Below are positions 6,380 to 7,863 of a DNA stretch of 7,863 nt, piece by piece; the stretch's first letter is position 1; the number at the start of each line of letters is the position of its first letter. This DNA comes from Chthoniobacterales bacterium (GTDB lineage: Bacteria; Verrucomicrobiota; Verrucomicrobiia; Chthoniobacterales; UBA10450). The translations under genes were made by a program, and so were the position numbers. Location: NCBI GenBank assembly GCA_013694945.1, contig JACDBM010000183.1:1-7863 (forward strand). The letters are read 5' to 3'. The notes under the pieces are model-generated. The model searched no databases, was not told the DNA's origin, and saw only the letters and a list, made by a program, of their open reading frames with translations.

Positions 6380-6449
6380 TTTCTGATCTTGCTCGTGATC
6401 TTGATCTTGCTTGGACCGCGTGAGGGAAGATCAGGAGCAAGAGCAGGAA
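6380..6449 (+). repeat. Imperfect palindrome made of six-base units, covering the cysteine desulfurase RBS
   Basis: Bases 6380-6402 pair with 6427-6449: by hand alignment 20 Watson-Crick pairs, one G-U and two mismatches (6386/6443 and 6395/6434), around a 24-base loop. The longest unbroken stems are 8 pairs (6387-6394 with 6435-6442) and 7 pairs (6396-6402 with 6427-6433). The left half is a degenerate six-base series: TGATCTTG starts at 6384, 6396 and 6402, with TGCTCG and TGCTTG between and after. The right half is purine-rich (AGATCAGGAGCAAGAG). It fills the gap between the LAB_N stop and the cysteine desulfurase start, and in RNA would pair the AGGA at 6445-6448 with 6381-6384. It may be a dispersed intergenic repeat, a translational control hairpin, or both. 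No T-run follows, so it is not an intrinsic terminator. Confidence 0.7.
6445..6448 (+). promoter_or_regulatory. Ribosome binding site AGGA that decides the cysteine desulfurase start
   Basis: AGGA ends 9 bases before the ATG at 6458, a good spacing. This supports the ATG rather than the in-frame TTG at 6374, which has no such motif. The site falls in the right arm of the 6380-6449 palindrome and would be paired in the folded transcript. Confidence 0.6.
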
Positions 6450-6457
6450 AAATAGCC

Positions 6458-7657
6458 ATGATCGTGCCGGAAAAGATCATCTACCTTGATCACAATGCGA
6501 CGACGCCGCTCGATCCCGCCGTGCTCGAGGAGATGTTGCCGTTCCTCACGACCTACTACGGAAATCCTTCCAGCGCCTACCGGTTTGGCGCACAGGTGCG
6601 CTCGGCCATCGACCTGGCACGCGAGCGGGTCGCGATGCTACTCGGGTGCGAACCAGGCGAAATCATTTTCACTAGTTGCGGGACGGAATCGAATAACACA
6701 GCCATTCGTTCGGCTCTCCAGCTTGATCCAAAAAGGCAGCACATCGTGACCACGGCAGTGGAACACAGTGCAATCCTGCGGCTCTGCGGAGAGCTCGCCA
6801 AACGTGGGAGCACGGTGACGTATGTCCCGGTGGACAGCGATGGAAATCTCGACCTGGATGAGTTGGAAAGGGCCGTCACTTCCGAGACGGCGATCATTTC
6901 CGCGATGTGGGCAAACAACGAGAGCGGGGTGCTTTTCCCGATCGAGAAAATCGCGGAGATCGCGCGGCGCAAACGAGTGATCTTTCATTGCGACGCGGTT
7001 CAGGCCGCGGGCAAGCTCCCGATCTCGTTGCGCCATTCCACCATTAATTTCCTGTCGCTTTCCGCGCACAAACTTTACGGCCCGAAAGGGGTCGGTGCTC
7101 TCTATCTCAGTCGGCGCGCTCCCTTTCGTCCGCTGCTGTTCGGCGGCAGCCAGGAAAATGGCCGGCGCGCGGGGACTGAGAACGTGGCCTCGATTGTTGG
7201 GTTCGGCAAAGCGGCGGAACGGGCGGTGGAAGCGCTTCGCACCGAGCCGGATCGCATTCGCCAGATGCGGGATCAGTTTGAAGCCGCTATCATCGCCGCC
7301 ATTCCTGACGTCACGGTGAACGGTAATCTGAAGGAGCGTCTCCCAAACACCTCCAGTCTGACATTCGACGGGATCCAATCGGGAGCAGCCTTGATGATGC
7401 TCGATCAGAGTAACCTCTGCTGTTCTGCGGGCTCTGCTTGCCACACCGGCTCTTTGCAGGCGTCGCACGTCTTGCGCGCGATGGGTTTGAGCGAGGAGCG
7501 CGCCCGGGGTTCTCTCCGGTTTTCGTTTGGTCGCTTCAACACCGCGACGGAGGTCGGGAAAGCGATCGCAATTGTCACTGCAACGATCGCGAAAATGCGG
7601 CGACTCAACGCCCTTTCGAGCAATTTGCCTGAACGGAAGCCCGTTCCTGCGCTGTGA
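6458..7657 (+). CDS. Cysteine desulfurase, NifS/IscS type (class V aminotransferase)
   Basis: A cytoplasmic PLP enzyme that takes sulfur from L-cysteine, giving alanine and a protein persulfide for Fe-S cluster assembly and thiolated products such as 2-thiouridine in tRNA. The 399 residues match the NifS/IscS length. Visible motifs are YLDHNATTPLDP (9-20), GTESNN (75-80), VEHSAIL with His103, DAVQAAGK with Asp179, SLSAHKLYGPKG with Schiff-base Lys205, and GGSQENGRRAGTENV (229-243), whose wording is closer to NifS than to proteobacterial IscS. The active-site loop is CCSAGSACHTGS, catalytic Cys328, followed by SHVLRAMGL. Two extra cysteines (321, 322) precede the loop. An upstream TTG at 6374 would add 28 residues that read like a membrane segment but only translate the palindromic repeat, so I use the ATG at 6458 with AGGA before it. 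No iscU, iscR, nif, suf or mnmA gene lies next to it in this window. Confidence 0.95.
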   Translation: MIVPEKIIYLDHNATTPLDPAVLEEMLPFLTTYYGNPSSAYRFGAQVRSAIDLARERVAMLLGCEPGEIIFTSCGTESNNTAIRSALQLDPKRQHIVTTAVEHSAILRLCGELAKRGSTVTYVPVDSDGNLDLDELERAVTSETAIISAMWANNESGVLFPIEKIAEIARRKRVIFHCDAVQAAGKLPISLRHSTINFLSLSAHKLYGPKGVGALYLSRRAPFRPLLFGGSQENGRRAGTENVASIVGFGKAAERAVEALRTEPDRIRQMRDQFEAAIIAAIPDVTVNGNLKERLPNTSSLTFDGIQSGAALMMLDQSNLCCSAGSACHTGSLQASHVLRAMGLSEERARGSLRFSFGRFNTATEVGKAIAIVTATIAKMRRLNALSSNLPERKPVPAL

Positions 7658-7679
7658 CTCCCTGCGTCCGCAAAACGCT

Positions 7680-7863
7680 TCACGCGTCTCCATCCGGCAG
7701 AGAAGATCGAGCGAACCGCATACCTGAAAGGCGGCACTCGTCCGGGACATTTCTGGCCAGCGCCAGAAATTGAAACTTCATCCCGAGAAAACCCGGATGC
7801 ATGAGCGTGTGCAGCCCGCGGGTGGTTTTCGCGTCCGCGGACGAGGCGAGTTCTTGTCCTGTC
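7680..7863 (-). CDS. C-terminal end of an unidentified protein (partial, runs off the window)
   Basis: On the minus strand an open frame enters from the right edge and ends at a TGA at 7680-7682, giving 60 residues of the C-terminus. It is convergent with the cysteine desulfurase, 22 bases away. The piece includes TTRGLHTLMHPGFLGMKFQF and NVPDECRLSGMRF, reads like a folded protein rather than a shadow, and has mostly G or C at third codon positions as the neighbours do. I do not recognise the family. The other two minus-strand frames look less protein-like (one is rich in R, H and S; one stops early), and a 21-codon plus-strand frame from 7801 has no ribosome binding site. A perfect hairpin at 7749-7770 lies inside the frame, which lowers confidence somewhat. 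Confidence 0.45.
   Translation of the reverse strand, partial: TGQELASSADAKTTRGLHTLMHPGFLGMKFQFLALARNVPDECRLSGMRFARSSLPDGDA
7749..7770. other. Perfect 9-base-pair hairpin downstream of the cysteine desulfurase
   Basis: ATTTCTGGC at 7749-7757 and GCCAGAAAT at 7762-7770 are exact reverse complements around a CAGC loop. It lies about 90 bases after the cysteine desulfurase stop and inside the proposed partial minus-strand gene. No T-run follows on either strand. It could help end the rightward transcript or be chance within coding sequence. Confidence 0.4.

Noticed and set aside
6374..6457. A TTG-started N-terminal extension of the cysteine desulfurase reading as a hydrophobic segment, superficially like a membrane anchor or TatA-like leader
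   Set aside because: The hydrophobic residues (IFLILLVILILLG) are only the translation of the repeated GATCTT units of the palindrome. The family has no such segment, and the ATG at 6458 has AGGA at good spacing.
6638..7750. A 370-codon open frame antisense to the cysteine desulfurase
   Set aside because: The plus-strand frame carries every catalytic motif of the family; the antisense frame is rich in R, H, S and P with no recognisable domain, as expected of a shadow in GC-rich DNA.

Overview
The window reads as an ordinary chromosomal segment of a moderately GC-rich, Gram-negative-type bacterium. The gene mix (a DUF5069 protein, a stand-alone lipid A biosynthesis N-terminal-domain protein, a class 2 dihydroorotate dehydrogenase, and short repeats between genes) fits Verrucomicrobia, possibly a soil lineage of the Spartobacteria/Chthoniobacterales type. 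That placement is an inference from family content, not a marker-gene assignment.

Layout. Positions 1-280 hold no gene I can support. Next comes a MocR/GntR-aminotransferase regulator on the minus strand (281-1792). It is divergent, across 108 bases carrying a small inverted repeat, from a DUF5069 gene on the plus strand (1901-2332). Converging on that gene is a compact minus-strand operon read in the order hisC (5884-4784), mnmE (4787-3423), pyrD (3426-2410). Both junctions in the operon are 4-base stop/start overlaps (TTGA and ATGA). Divergent from hisC, across 144 bases carrying three copies of ATCTGTG, is a small membrane protein with the LAB_N domain (6029-6370). It is followed on the same strand by a NifS/IscS-type cysteine desulfurase (6458-7657). 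The last 206 bases carry the probable C-terminal end of an unidentified minus-strand gene (7680-7863).

How the genes relate. hisC (histidine synthesis) and pyrD (pyrimidine synthesis) are housekeeping metabolism. mnmE installs the C5 modification of wobble uridine in tRNA, and cysteine desulfurases supply sulfur for 2-thiolation of the same base, so the two may be linked in tRNA maturation as well as in Fe-S assembly. The MocR regulator may control itself and the DUF5069 gene, but nothing in the sequence shows what it senses.

I see no clear undescribed multi-gene system. The most unusual element is an imperfect palindrome at 6380-6449, built from six-base units, that would bury the ribosome binding site of the cysteine desulfurase. 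Three start sites deserve correction from the longest-ORF call: hisC (452 to 366 codons), mnmE (480 to 454, TTG start) and the cysteine desulfurase (427 to 399).
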